NCBI RefSeq assembly: GCF_000816145.1
Contig: NZ_CP007141.1
Coordinates: 1,922,001-1,986,000, forward strand
Direction: 5' to 3'
DNA: 64,000 nucleotides
Source of the DNA: Pseudothermotoga hypogea DSM 11164 = NBRC 106472
Lineage (GTDB): Bacteria > Thermotogota > Thermotogae > Thermotogales > DSM-5069
The position numbers and the translations under genes were made by a program. Below, piece by piece: positions 28,015-35,832 of this stretch; the first letter of the stretch is position 1, and each line of letters opens with the position of its first letter. Below the pieces are notes generated by a model. The model was given only the letters and a program-made list of their open reading frames with translations, ran no database searches and had not been told where the DNA came from.

Positions 28015-28925
28015 CCTTCTCGCCTCCCGAAGGCCCTGAACACGATCGCTGCTATGAGGACTACGAAGAAGACCAAGTCTGCCCATCCCGTGTAACCCGG
28101 TATGGACTTGACGAACTCTTCAGCGATGCCGAGTACTATCCCTGCGAGAACTATGCCTGGTAAGTTTCCCAAACCCGCCATCGCCGTCAAGCTGAAAGAT
28201 TTCATCGTAAATGGACCACCAACGTGCGGAAAGATTGAACTCCTGACGGACAACAGTGCACCAGCCAGCGCAACCAACCCAGCTGCGAGGCTGAACACAA
28301 AAGCGTAGACGAATTTGACGTTGATGCCCACAATCGCTGCACCCTTGGGGTTTTGTCCAACTGCGTAAGTCGCCTGCCCGAGCCGCGTCTTCTTCAAGAA
28401 CAACAACAATCCTGCGAGCACGAGCACCACTACGATTGTGTATATGAACTCATAGCCACCGACGTACACACCGAAGATGTTGACCGAGGTCGATGCGTAA
28501 GGCACGTAGATGTTTCTCGGTCTGGAAGTCCACCATATGTTGAAAGATTCAACCATGACTATGGAGACTCCGAAGGTGAGCAACAGGAGGTTGAGATGAT
28601 GAGTTTTCAAAGATCTCTCTATCACAAGCTTGTAGATCAAAAGACCAACCACCAAGAGAAGTGGTACTGTAAGCACGGGAGAAGACAGAGGATCCATCCC
28701 CCACTCGTTGAACAGAAGGTACGTCATGTAGAGCGACAACGTCAAGAACTCACCGTGAGCCAGGTTCAAGAGACCCACTATACCGAGTATGAGTGCGAGT
28801 GGAAGGGCGACCAAACCGTACAAGCTACCTCTCTGTACACCGTAGAAGAAAGCGTACGGTCTGAGCAAGGCGATGAGAAAAAGTGCTATGGCGAGAACTG
28901 CGTATCCAACGAAATTTTTCTTCAC
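28011..28925 (-). CDS. ABC transporter permease (LivH family), importer 2
   Basis: A 304-residue LivH-type permease: GVQRGSLYGLVALPLALILGIVGLLNLAHGEFLTLSLYMTYLLF, AVGQNPKGAAIVGINVKFVYAFVFSLAAGLVALAGALLSV and SLTAMAGLGNLPGIVLAGIVLGIAEEF. It follows the second substrate-binding protein after a 59-nt gap that holds a GC-rich hairpin, and overlaps LivM by 4 nt. Gene order here is SBP-H-M-G-F, against SBP-G-F-H-M in importer 1. Confidence 0.9.
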   Translation of the reverse strand: MKKNFVGYAVLAIALFLIALLRPYAFFYGVQRGSLYGLVALPLALILGIVGLLNLAHGEFLTLSLYMTYLLFNEWGMDPLSSPVLTVPLLLVVGLLIYKLVIERSLKTHHLNLLLLTFGVSIVMVESFNIWWTSRPRNIYVPYASTSVNIFGVYVGGYEFIYTIVVVLVLAGLLLFLKKTRLGQATYAVGQNPKGAAIVGINVKFVYAFVFSLAAGLVALAGALLSVRSSIFPHVGGPFTMKSFSLTAMAGLGNLPGIVLAGIVLGIAEEFVKSIPGYTGWADLVFFVVLIAAIVFRAFGRREG

Positions 28926-28955
28926 GCGCTTTCACCTCTTCTTGAAACAAATGAA

Positions 28956-28978
28956 CGGCTGGGCGTTCGGCCCAGCCG
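28956..28978 (-). terminator. Intercistronic hairpin after substrate-binding protein 2
   Basis: CGGCTGGGC and GCCCAGCCG form a perfect 9-bp stem with a 5-nt loop, 7 nt beyond the stop codon; a T-rich stretch (TTCATTTGTTTC) follows on the minus strand. Flanking ATGAACG/CGTTCAT can extend the pairing. Likely partial terminator or mRNA-stability element separating high binding-protein from lower permease expression. Confidence 0.65.
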
Positions 28979-28984
28979 CATCGT

Positions 28985-30211
28985 TCATTTGCCCGTCCAA
29001 CCCGGGAATGGATAGATCAGCTCGGCCGTTTGATATTCGAACGGCCAGATGACGTGCTGTACCCCGTTCTGCCACTGCAGTATCTTCTGAGCCCTGAATC
29101 CTTGGTTCTTTATGATCCTGCTTGGGGAGATCTTGAGCACGCCTCCTACAGGAGATTCATATTCGATCTCCCTCAGAGCTTTGATGATGGCGTCCTTGTC
29201 GAGTGAGCCAGCCTTCTTGATTCCCTCAACCAAGAACATGATATTCGTGTAGCCGAGCGGAGCAAAGTACGTCGCAGGTTCCTCGTTGAACTCTTTCACG
29301 TACGCGTCCCAGAAGTGCTTCGCGATCGCGCTGACATCTTTCAATGCCGGTGCCCACATACCGTAGAGTATGACACCGTGTGACAAAGGATTCTTACCGA
29401 AATCGGCAGGCCATCCCGGAGGTGCACCGACGAAGAGTTTTGGAGCGAAACCTATCTCCTTCGCTTGAATGAGGATGGGTATCGCATCGGCGTCGTAGCC
29501 AGCCCATATGAACAAATCTGGATTGTACTGCTTGGCCTGCATCAAGACTGCTCTGTAATCACCGCCTCCGAGTGCAACACTCTTGAAGGGGGCACCCCTG
29601 AGGTCTTTCATCAGTCCAGCCCAGACTCCGGTACCTTTCTTCGCGAGCTCGAACTCGTCTTGGTAGGATTTGAAGGAACTTGTTCCAAAGGCACCTTCCT
29701 CGTAAGCTATGAATATCTTCTCGATCTTCACCTGCGGATACTTCTGAGTGATCGCCCTCCAACCGTGTGCGTAGCTTTCTCCCTGCAGATAGTCCCAAGG
29801 ATGCAAATGGAAGTACCAGTCTGCGTCCGGACCGACCGCTTCTTCACATCTGTACGACGCCGCTCCAATCCATACCGTGATCTTCTGGTACTTCTTCAAT
29901 ATGGGTATCTGTGCCAGGTGCACACCGCTGGACATCCCACCGACGAAGAAGTCCACTTTTTCAACGGTCGCGAGTCGGTCGATCGCGGCGGCACCTTTCT
30001 CCGGCTTCATCTCATCATCGACGATGAACAATTCCACGGGCATACCGAGAACTCCGCCCGCTGCGTTGATTTCCTTGACGGCCAGTTTCATGGCGTTGGC
30101 CGCCTGTCTGCCCGTGATGTCAGATAGAGGCAAAACCGCACCTATTTTGATGGTTGATGCGAAGCCTAATGCCACGACCACAACCGCGAACGCCACGAAC
30201 AACCTCTTCAT
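28985..30211 (-). CDS. Periplasmic substrate-binding protein, Liv/amide type (importer 2)
   Basis: A 408-residue type I periplasmic binding protein with signal peptide MKRLFVAFAVVVVALGFAS and the lobe IKIGAVLPLSDITGRQAANAMKLAVKEINAAGGVLGMPVELFIVDDEMKPEKGAAAIDRLATVEKVDFFVGGMSSG. It is divergent from the importer 1 binding protein and contains a YRCEEAVGPDADWYFHLHPWDY segment. It is the first transport gene after the CoA-transferase (16-nt gap). Ligand unknown. Confidence 0.9.
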   Translation of the reverse strand: MKRLFVAFAVVVVALGFASTIKIGAVLPLSDITGRQAANAMKLAVKEINAAGGVLGMPVELFIVDDEMKPEKGAAAIDRLATVEKVDFFVGGMSSGVHLAQIPILKKYQKITVWIGAASYRCEEAVGPDADWYFHLHPWDYLQGESYAHGWRAITQKYPQVKIEKIFIAYEEGAFGTSSFKSYQDEFELAKKGTGVWAGLMKDLRGAPFKSVALGGGDYRAVLMQAKQYNPDLFIWAGYDADAIPILIQAKEIGFAPKLFVGAPPGWPADFGKNPLSHGVILYGMWAPALKDVSAIAKHFWDAYVKEFNEEPATYFAPLGYTNIMFLVEGIKKAGSLDKDAIIKALREIEYESPVGGVLKISPSRIIKNQGFRAQKILQWQNGVQHVIWPFEYQTAELIYPFPGWTGK

Positions 30212-30227
30212 ACTCTCACTCCTTTCA

Positions 30228-31535
30228 TCAGATTAGACCCATCTTTCTCGCTTCCGAAGTTAACACGTCTCTGAAATCTGGATGAGCTATGGATATCAAC
30301 TGGAGTGTCCTCTCCCTGATGGTTTTACCCCTCACGTGCGCCACGCCCCACTCTGTGACAACGTAATCGAGTTCCTGTCTGGGTACTGTCACGGGAGAAC
30401 CGAGTGGTAGTAGAGGCACAATGGTCGATACTGTTCCGTTCTTAGCGGTGGACCTGAGTGCGATGATACCTTTACCACCTTTGCTTTTCACAGCACCACG
30501 GTGCGTGTCCAGCTGCCCACCGGTGCCACTGTAATGCTGTGTGCCCAAAGCTTCCGAACAAACGTTACCCGTCAAGTCTACCATGAGCGCGGTGTTTATA
30601 CTGACCATCTTCTCGTTCTGGGCTACCACATAAGGATCGTTCACGTACTTGCCCCGAAGGAACATGATCGAAGGGTTATCGTCGATGAAGCTGTAGAGTC
30701 TCTTGGTTCCAAAGGCGAACGTACAGACGAACTTGCCTTTCCACAGAGTTTTCTTCTTGTTCGTTATCACCCCCATTTCAAAGAGATCGATCATGGACTC
30801 GGTGAACATCTCTGTATGCACACCGAGATCCTTCTTGCTGTGTAAAAGCTTTGCGACGGCGTTTGGGATACCACCTATTCCGATCTGTATCGTGGATCCA
30901 TCCTCTATAAGTTCGCTAACGTACTGCGCGATCTTCGACTCGACATCCGCTGGTTCAACCAGCTCGGCTTCCGGTAGATCGTAGTCAACCTCGATCAAGT
31001 AGTCGACCTCGCTGATGTGCACGTGGGTATCGCCATGCGTTCTTGGGGCTTTCGGATTGACTTCGAGCACGACTTTCTTTGCCTTCTCGATCACGTCCTT
31101 CTCGTAAACAACAGAAGCAGACAGTGTAAGGAAACCGTTTTTGTCCATGGGTGAAGCGACACCAACGAAGATGTCAACGTCTCTGCTGTCTAACAAATTC
31201 GTTCCCGCCTGGTGCAGATTGTTCGGAACGTAACTCACCGTTCCATACCTGTTCTTCACAGCTTCCCTGTTCGAGGCACCGAAGTACCAAGAAGCGTTTT
31301 GAAAGCTCTTGCTGTATTCTTCTCTCATGTAGAAGGGATAACTCTCCATGTTCAAACACGTGAACACGGTTACGTTCTCGACTCTGTCAGCGACTCTGTG
31401 AAGGTTCCTCAGAAAGAGCTTGGGTTCCATCGGAGTCATACCGACGACGATCGTTGAGTTACTCTGAACAAGTTCCAGAACCTTATCGATGTCCACCAAC
31501 TTCTTTTTGTAAACTTCTTCCCACTTCACAACCAT
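30228..31535 (-). CDS. Acetyl-CoA hydrolase/transferase-family CoA-transferase
   Basis: A 435-residue type I CoA-transferase of the acetyl-CoA hydrolase / 4-hydroxybutyrate CoA-transferase family, which moves CoA between acetyl- or another acyl-CoA and a free carboxylate. The oxyanion loop GIGGIPNAV (219-227) and the catalytic glutamate E242 in HTEMFTESMIDL are present; the C-terminus includes YVVTEWGVAHVRGKTIRERTLQLISIAHPDFRD. It lies 6 nt after the FabH-like gene and 16 nt before the importer 2 binding protein, so it probably activates the imported acid. Confidence 0.9.
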   Translation of the reverse strand: MVVKWEEVYKKKLVDIDKVLELVQSNSTIVVGMTPMEPKLFLRNLHRVADRVENVTVFTCLNMESYPFYMREEYSKSFQNASWYFGASNREAVKNRYGTVSYVPNNLHQAGTNLLDSRDVDIFVGVASPMDKNGFLTLSASVVYEKDVIEKAKKVVLEVNPKAPRTHGDTHVHISEVDYLIEVDYDLPEAELVEPADVESKIAQYVSELIEDGSTIQIGIGGIPNAVAKLLHSKKDLGVHTEMFTESMIDLFEMGVITNKKKTLWKGKFVCTFAFGTKRLYSFIDDNPSIMFLRGKYVNDPYVVAQNEKMVSINTALMVDLTGNVCSEALGTQHYSGTGGQLDTHRGAVKSKGGKGIIALRSTAKNGTVSTIVPLLPLGSPVTVPRQELDYVVTEWGVAHVRGKTIRERTLQLISIAHPDFRDVLTSEARKMGLI

Positions 31536-31541
31536 TCCTCC

Positions 31542-32573
31542 TCACCAACTTATGGGTTCTCTGATCCTTCCCCACCTCACGACGGCGGCGTTCCAGGTCC
31601 AGCCCACGCCCGCCCCCACGAGAACGACCACATCACCGTCTTTGATCCTACCAAGCTTGAGACCTTCCTGGAGAGAAAAGACCTGATCGTTCTGACCCAT
31701 GTGACCGTAGTCTTCGAGGTAGAAAGATTGATCCTCCCTCAAACCCAGTTGCGTTAGAACTTCCAAGTGTGCCGATCTCTTGAAGTGCAGTATGGCGAGG
31801 TAGGATATGTCTTTCCTTGAAAGACCACTCTTTCTCAGAGCATCGTCGATCACGAAGTAGAAGTTGTTCAGAGTGACCCTGTTCAGCTTTTCTTTGAAAG
31901 CTTCAGGATCGACCAGGTGGAAATAGTATTCATTGAGGTCTTCTGTCTTGATTGGCCACCTCTTGGTTCCCCCCACCGGCACGATACAGTCTTCGGCGAA
32001 CGATCCATCGACGATGCTCGAAACACCCAGCACAACGTTCGCACCGTGGTTCTTTTTCAGCACCAGTGCCGCTCCACTGGCGCCTATGTCGAACATGAAA
32101 GAAGTCGGTTTGTACTTGTGGTTGACCAGATCGACGTTGCGATACCCGCTCACGAGCAAGACCGTGTTCACGTTCTTCTCGCTGAGCATAAGCGATCTGG
32201 CCACCTGAAGCCCAACGATCATCGAACCGCACATGGCTTCCATGTCGAAAGCCCACGCCCTCGTCGCGTTGATCTCGTGAGCGACCTTCGTGCACGCAAG
32301 CCAGCAGGGATAATCTTTGTGCTGCGCACCGTTCCAGATGACCACGTCGATCTCGCTTGGATCGACCCCTGCGTTCTTTATGGCCTCTCTCGCAGCCATA
32401 ACACCCATATGGCTCGTCGTGTCTTCTTCGCCTGGAACGTATTTGCCCTTAACACCGAATTTCTCAACGATGACTGCTTCGTCGATTCCAGTGAGCGAGG
32501 CCAGCTCCTTGGCCGTCATATAGCGCTTTGGAAGATAGGTCCCGATACCGGCTATACCTACGTGATCTTGCAT
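31542..32573 (-). CDS. 3-oxoacyl-ACP synthase III-like (FabH-type) condensing enzyme
   Basis: A 343-residue thiolase-fold enzyme, first gene of the 16-gene run. Nucleophile C115 (MEAMCGSM), H263 (AILHFKRSAH) in place of the FabH HQAN histidine, and H291 (YGHMGQND) in place of the GNT asparagine; GHxGQxD is seen in a non-fatty-acid branch of FabH relatives. The C-terminus VLVGAGVGWTWNAAVVRW is typical. The ATG at 32573 has AGGAGGGACC upstream; a longer reading would cross the operator. It could condense, cleave or acyl-transfer an acyl-CoA; sequence does not decide. Confidence 0.85.
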   Translation of the reverse strand: MQDHVGIAGIGTYLPKRYMTAKELASLTGIDEAVIVEKFGVKGKYVPGEEDTTSHMGVMAAREAIKNAGVDPSEIDVVIWNGAQHKDYPCWLACTKVAHEINATRAWAFDMEAMCGSMIVGLQVARSLMLSEKNVNTVLLVSGYRNVDLVNHKYKPTSFMFDIGASGAALVLKKNHGANVVLGVSSIVDGSFAEDCIVPVGGTKRWPIKTEDLNEYYFHLVDPEAFKEKLNRVTLNNFYFVIDDALRKSGLSRKDISYLAILHFKRSAHLEVLTQLGLREDQSFYLEDYGHMGQNDQVFSLQEGLKLGRIKDGDVVVLVGAGVGWTWNAAVVRWGRIREPISW

Positions 32574-32611
32574 TTTGGTCCCTCCTGTAAACTGAACCAC
32601 CATTCAATCTG

Positions 32612-32659
32612 ATACATGATTCATCATGTATGATACCAGATTGTGAAACAAAAATGCAA
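32612..32659 (-). promoter_or_regulatory. Promoter and TetR-type operator of the 16-gene run
   Basis: On the minus strand TTGCAT (32654-32659) and TATCAT (32630-32635) are spaced by 18 nt. A perfect 20-bp palindrome, half-site ATACATGAT with a TC centre (32612-32631), overlaps the last two bases of the -10 and covers the start point near 32623. A repressor there would block initiation. Start codon of the FabH-like gene is 50 nt downstream. The tandem-TetR gene ends 85 nt upstream of the promoter. Confidence 0.8.
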
Positions 32660-32743
32660 CACTCGGAAAAGTCCTTTAATGATGTTGCCAATTTGTGGCT
32701 GGCGGCAGTTTCGAAATAGGCTCCGATATCTTCGCCGTACTCT

Positions 32744-33958
32744 CTATTTCTTTCTGTTGCTTTCTTTTTCTCCTTTTTTTTGTATTCCTTTGAGGAGATA
32801 CTCACTGAGGAGTGAAAGATAATCTTTGATCTGGTCCGGAGAGGTTTTGCTGTAGACAACGAGGTCTTCGCCCATGAAGTGGCCAATACCCATGAGTCCG
32901 ATGGCAAGGTTCTCAGGCTTGAGGGGCTTTATCATCTTCAACTCGATCGCCCTGTTCAACGGAGGAAGGTAACTGGCGAAGATCTTGTCGTAATAGTTAC
33001 GTGAAATGTTCGGATTGAAGAACTCAGCCTGTCTGACAACCAAGTACATGTTCGAATGATTCAAGAAAAACCTTAAGAATGCGTTGTAACCTGCTATTTC
33101 GGCATCACGTCTGTCAGTGAAGTTCTTTATCACGCTCGCTATCGTGAGCCTCAGATTTCTGTTTGTGGACATCACGAGTTCTTCGAGGATCGACTCTTTG
33201 CTCTCGAAGTACACATAGAAAGTACCCGCAGCGACACCGGCAGATTTGGTGATATCACTTATCATCGTATTTCGATAGCCGTACTTCCCAAAGAGTCTCT
33301 CCGCTGCTTGGAGCAACTTCGCTTTCGTCGAGCTGGTCTCGACCGCCAACGGTTTCACATCGACGTTGAAAACTCGTTCGTCCAGCACGTGATCGTTTGG
33401 ATCCACACCGTTCACGATGAATTCGGTGAAGTCTCTCACCGTGGATTCTTCGATCACTCTTTCACCTGAGAGCGACTTGAAGATGCCCGCGAACCTGATC
33501 GGACCGGTGACGAACCAACCAGCTACCCTCACTTCTTTTTCATCTGCGTTCGGTAAGAGTTTCTCAATGACTCTCGATCTCAGTATCTGTTCCAGTTTTC
33601 TTCTCAGGTTCCTTTTCAGATAGACGGCTTCGTGCAATATCCGAAAATGCAGAAAGTGGTTGGAAAAGAATTTGGCATACGATCTGATGAAGCTTTCCAC
33701 GATCCTGTACGAATCGCTGTCGTCGATGTTGTTCATACCATCGGAGAACAGTTCAAAGGCTTCTTCTATCAACTTTTCATAGACTGCATCCTTGCTGCTG
33801 AAATACTGGTAGAACGTGGACGGCTTGACGTTGGCCCTTCTGGAGATCATCGGGATAGAAACGCCGTGATAGCCACGCGTAGCAAAGAGTTCCAGGGCGG
33901 ATCTGAGCAGATCTGAGAAAGTCTTCTTTCCATCGGATCGCTTTGGGTCCCTTCTCAA
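32744..33958 (-). CDS. Tandem TetR-type regulator (two TetR units in one chain)
   Basis: A 404-residue protein with two complete TetR units. Unit 1: helix-turn-helix about residues 34-55 (ISRRANVKPSTFYQYFSSKDAVYEKL), ligand/dimer domain to about 195. Unit 2: helix-turn-helix about 234-253 (ITKSAGVAAGTFYVYFESKESILEEL), ligand domain to 385, then a Lys-rich tail. TetR proteins are normally about 200 residues and dimeric, so one chain could mimic a dimer. TTG start at 33958 with AGGGGG 7 nt upstream. It reads toward the 16-gene run and is its likely repressor and its own (shared operator core upstream). Confidence 0.9.
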   Translation of the reverse strand: MRRDPKRSDGKKTFSDLLRSALELFATRGYHGVSIPMISRRANVKPSTFYQYFSSKDAVYEKLIEEAFELFSDGMNNIDDSDSYRIVESFIRSYAKFFSNHFLHFRILHEAVYLKRNLRRKLEQILRSRVIEKLLPNADEKEVRVAGWFVTGPIRFAGIFKSLSGERVIEESTVRDFTEFIVNGVDPNDHVLDERVFNVDVKPLAVETSSTKAKLLQAAERLFGKYGYRNTMISDITKSAGVAAGTFYVYFESKESILEELVMSTNRNLRLTIASVIKNFTDRRDAEIAGYNAFLRFFLNHSNMYLVVRQAEFFNPNISRNYYDKIFASYLPPLNRAIELKMIKPLKPENLAIGLMGIGHFMGEDLVVYSKTSPDQIKDYLSLLSEYLLKGIQKKGEKESNRKK

Positions 33959-33974
33959 GGTCCTTCCCCCTGCT

Positions 33975-34003
33975 TGATGAATCAGTTTTCACATTGGATT
34001 ATA
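33975..34003 (-). promoter_or_regulatory. tetR promoter -10 and second operator core
   Basis: TATAAT (33998-34003, minus strand) overlaps the stop codon of the upstream radical SAM gene; its -35 is poor. The 10-bp sequence TGATTCATCA at 33975-33984 (minus strand) equals the central 10 bp of the palindrome at 32612-32631 and lies just past the predicted start point. Flanks are not symmetric, so it may be a weaker site for autoregulation. Confidence 0.6.
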
Positions 34004-35444
34004 CCGCTCTCGCCACATCGTTGATGACTCGCTCCGGTGAATCAGCTTGCTGAACTTTCATCAAGAGTTCCTCTGCTATATCTTCGTCCATACTGTTTAT
34101 GAAAAACTGAATTCTGCTGTGTCTGAGACTTTCAAAATGTACTTTCGCTCTCACTGGCAGGGATGAAGATATGATCTTCATTTTTTGTCTCAGGATCTTT
34201 TCATCCTGCATGGCGCGTTTCTCGAACTCTGTGCCACGCTTTGGTACGAGAGGGTTTATCGAGAGTTTGACTGTTTTAAAACCAAGTTCGAGCAGGTGCT
34301 TTGCCATGTCCCCGATGGCCATCAGATCCTGTTCGGATTCTTCCTCAAAACCGAACATGAAGTAGACTTTGATTTCCTCAAAGCCCGCTTTTTTCGCCAA
34401 CTGAAACGCTTTCTCGACCTGTTCTTCTGTCAAATCTTTTTTCATGATGGCTCTGATTCTTTCGCTTGGACTCTCTAAAGCAACTGTGAAACTTTTTTGG
34501 TGTTTCCTCAAGAACCTCAAGAAACGCTCACTCAGCCGGTCCATTCTGAGAGATGAAACCGAGACGGAAACTTTGCTTTCTTCAAGTAAATCAATGAGTT
34601 CATCCAACCAGGGATAATCCGTCACGTTGGAAGCAATCAAACCAACCGAATCGTGCTTCTGTGAGACGCTGGCGATTCTCTCGAGACTCAAAAATCTCGC
34701 AGGTTTTTTCAGTTTCCCCGTCATACAGTAAGCACATCTGTGAATGCAGCCTCTCTCTATTTCGACAAGAAGTTTGTGCGCGAACTCGCCAAGTCTGCAG
34801 ATCAATGGCGACACAGGAACAAAGAAATCCAGATCGGCACAGTGGGAGACACTTTCGCATTTCTTCCCAAGTATAGGTACGCTGGCGAAAGGAAGACCAG
34901 CGAAGGCTCGCAGCAGCTCTGATCTGCCAGTGGGATGGAGCACTTCGTTGAGTTGAGGCAACATGGATTCAATGTCTCCGTGGAGTATCACGTCTGCAAG
35001 GACGTTGAGCAAGGGAAGCTCAGTATAACAGAGTGCGCCACCGAACAGTATGATCGGATGTGACTGTGAACGATCGACGTTTCTCAGTGGCACGGATTTT
35101 CGCAAGAGCAATTTCATGATGTTCACGATGTCGTTTTCAAAATGGAAAGAAAAAGCCCAAATAGCGAACTGGTCGATGGGCGTTAGACTGTCAATGGAGT
35201 AAAACCTTTCAAAGCTCTCATCGAAAAAGAAGCGTTCACAGCGGACCCTTTCCAGCTGATTCAAATACTTCCAAACGAGGTTGAAGCCAAGGTTCGAGGC
35301 GGCGAGTTCGTAACCGTTCGGATAAACAAGGGCGACCATCAGGTCGCCCTTCGTTTCTATCTTCTCAACGTACCTCTCGCCCGCTTTCGAACGCGCAACG
35401 AGGTTCTGTTCCTTGAGATCTCTCGCATCACGTGGTCTTCTCAA
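33999..35444 (-). CDS. B12-binding-type radical SAM protein
   Basis: A 481-residue radical SAM enzyme. Residues 35-210 resemble the degenerate cobalamin-binding half of B12-dependent radical SAM proteins (ALVYPNGYELAASNLGFN .. ILFGGALCYTELPLLNVLADVILHGDIE), without the DxHxxG cobalamin ligand. The core starts at EIERGCIHRCAYCMTG (C-x3-C-x2-C) and includes SVSSLRMDRLSERFLRFL and VALESPSERIRAIMKKDLTEEQ. The TTG at 35444 has AGGAGG 7 nt upstream and overlaps the hot-dog gene. Function unknown; members of this class act in methylthiolation, methylation or hopanoid/quinone chemistry. Confidence 0.82.
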   Translation of the reverse strand: MRRPRDARDLKEQNLVARSKAGERYVEKIETKGDLMVALVYPNGYELAASNLGFNLVWKYLNQLERVRCERFFFDESFERFYSIDSLTPIDQFAIWAFSFHFENDIVNIMKLLLRKSVPLRNVDRSQSHPIILFGGALCYTELPLLNVLADVILHGDIESMLPQLNEVLHPTGRSELLRAFAGLPFASVPILGKKCESVSHCADLDFFVPVSPLICRLGEFAHKLLVEIERGCIHRCAYCMTGKLKKPARFLSLERIASVSQKHDSVGLIASNVTDYPWLDELIDLLEESKVSVSVSSLRMDRLSERFLRFLRKHQKSFTVALESPSERIRAIMKKDLTEEQVEKAFQLAKKAGFEEIKVYFMFGFEEESEQDLMAIGDMAKHLLELGFKTVKLSINPLVPKRGTEFEKRAMQDEKILRQKMKIISSSLPVRAKVHFESLRHSRIQFFINSMDEDIAEELLMKVQQADSPERVINDVARAV

Positions 35445-35832
35445 GGGCCGTCCTCCTGAGATAATTTCTTGAGATGACCGCCCTTACAAACTCCATCTCG
35501 AGAATTTTCTTCTCACCTTTCATGACGACTCCACGCAGTTTGATCTTGTTTTCAACCACTCCGATGACTTTGACACCCACCGCGACGGCTTCGCCAACTC
35601 TGATTGGCAAAAGGTGCCTGACGTTTGCTTCTACAACCACCGAAATTTCTTCTTCGTCAAGATACGGTTGTATCAAATCATAACCCACATGAAAAACTTG
35701 AGCGCAGAGTCCAGACGTACTCGCAAGTTCGAGAATCTCCATCTCTCGATCCTCACGCCACGCCAAGTTTTCATCAATGGTGAAATCAACTGTTTTGCTC
35801 GTTCCGAGCAACCGTTCCAAGTTTTTCACCAT
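35428..35832 (-). CDS. Hot-dog-fold thioesterase-like protein
   Basis: A 134-residue single hot-dog domain resembling FlK/YbgC-like acyl-CoA thioesterases: LAWREDREMEILELASTSGLCAQVFHVGYDLIQPYLDEEEISVVVEANVRHLLPIRVGEAVAVGVKVIGV. The central helix carries ELASTSGLCAQ. Thioesterase activity is inferred from fold only. The ATG at 35832 (GAGGAAG upstream) overlaps the 3' end of ftsH by 47 nt in another frame, unusually long for this tightly packed region. Confidence 0.75.
   Translation of the reverse strand: MVKNLERLLGTSKTVDFTIDENLAWREDREMEILELASTSGLCAQVFHVGYDLIQPYLDEEEISVVVEANVRHLLPIRVGEAVAVGVKVIGVVENKIKLRGVVMKGEKKILEMEFVRAVISRNYLRRTALEKTT

Noticed and set aside
23700-28978. The two Liv-operon hairpins as a dispersed repeat or mobile element trace
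   Set aside because: Stem sequences are unrelated and no flanking direct repeats or transposase were found.
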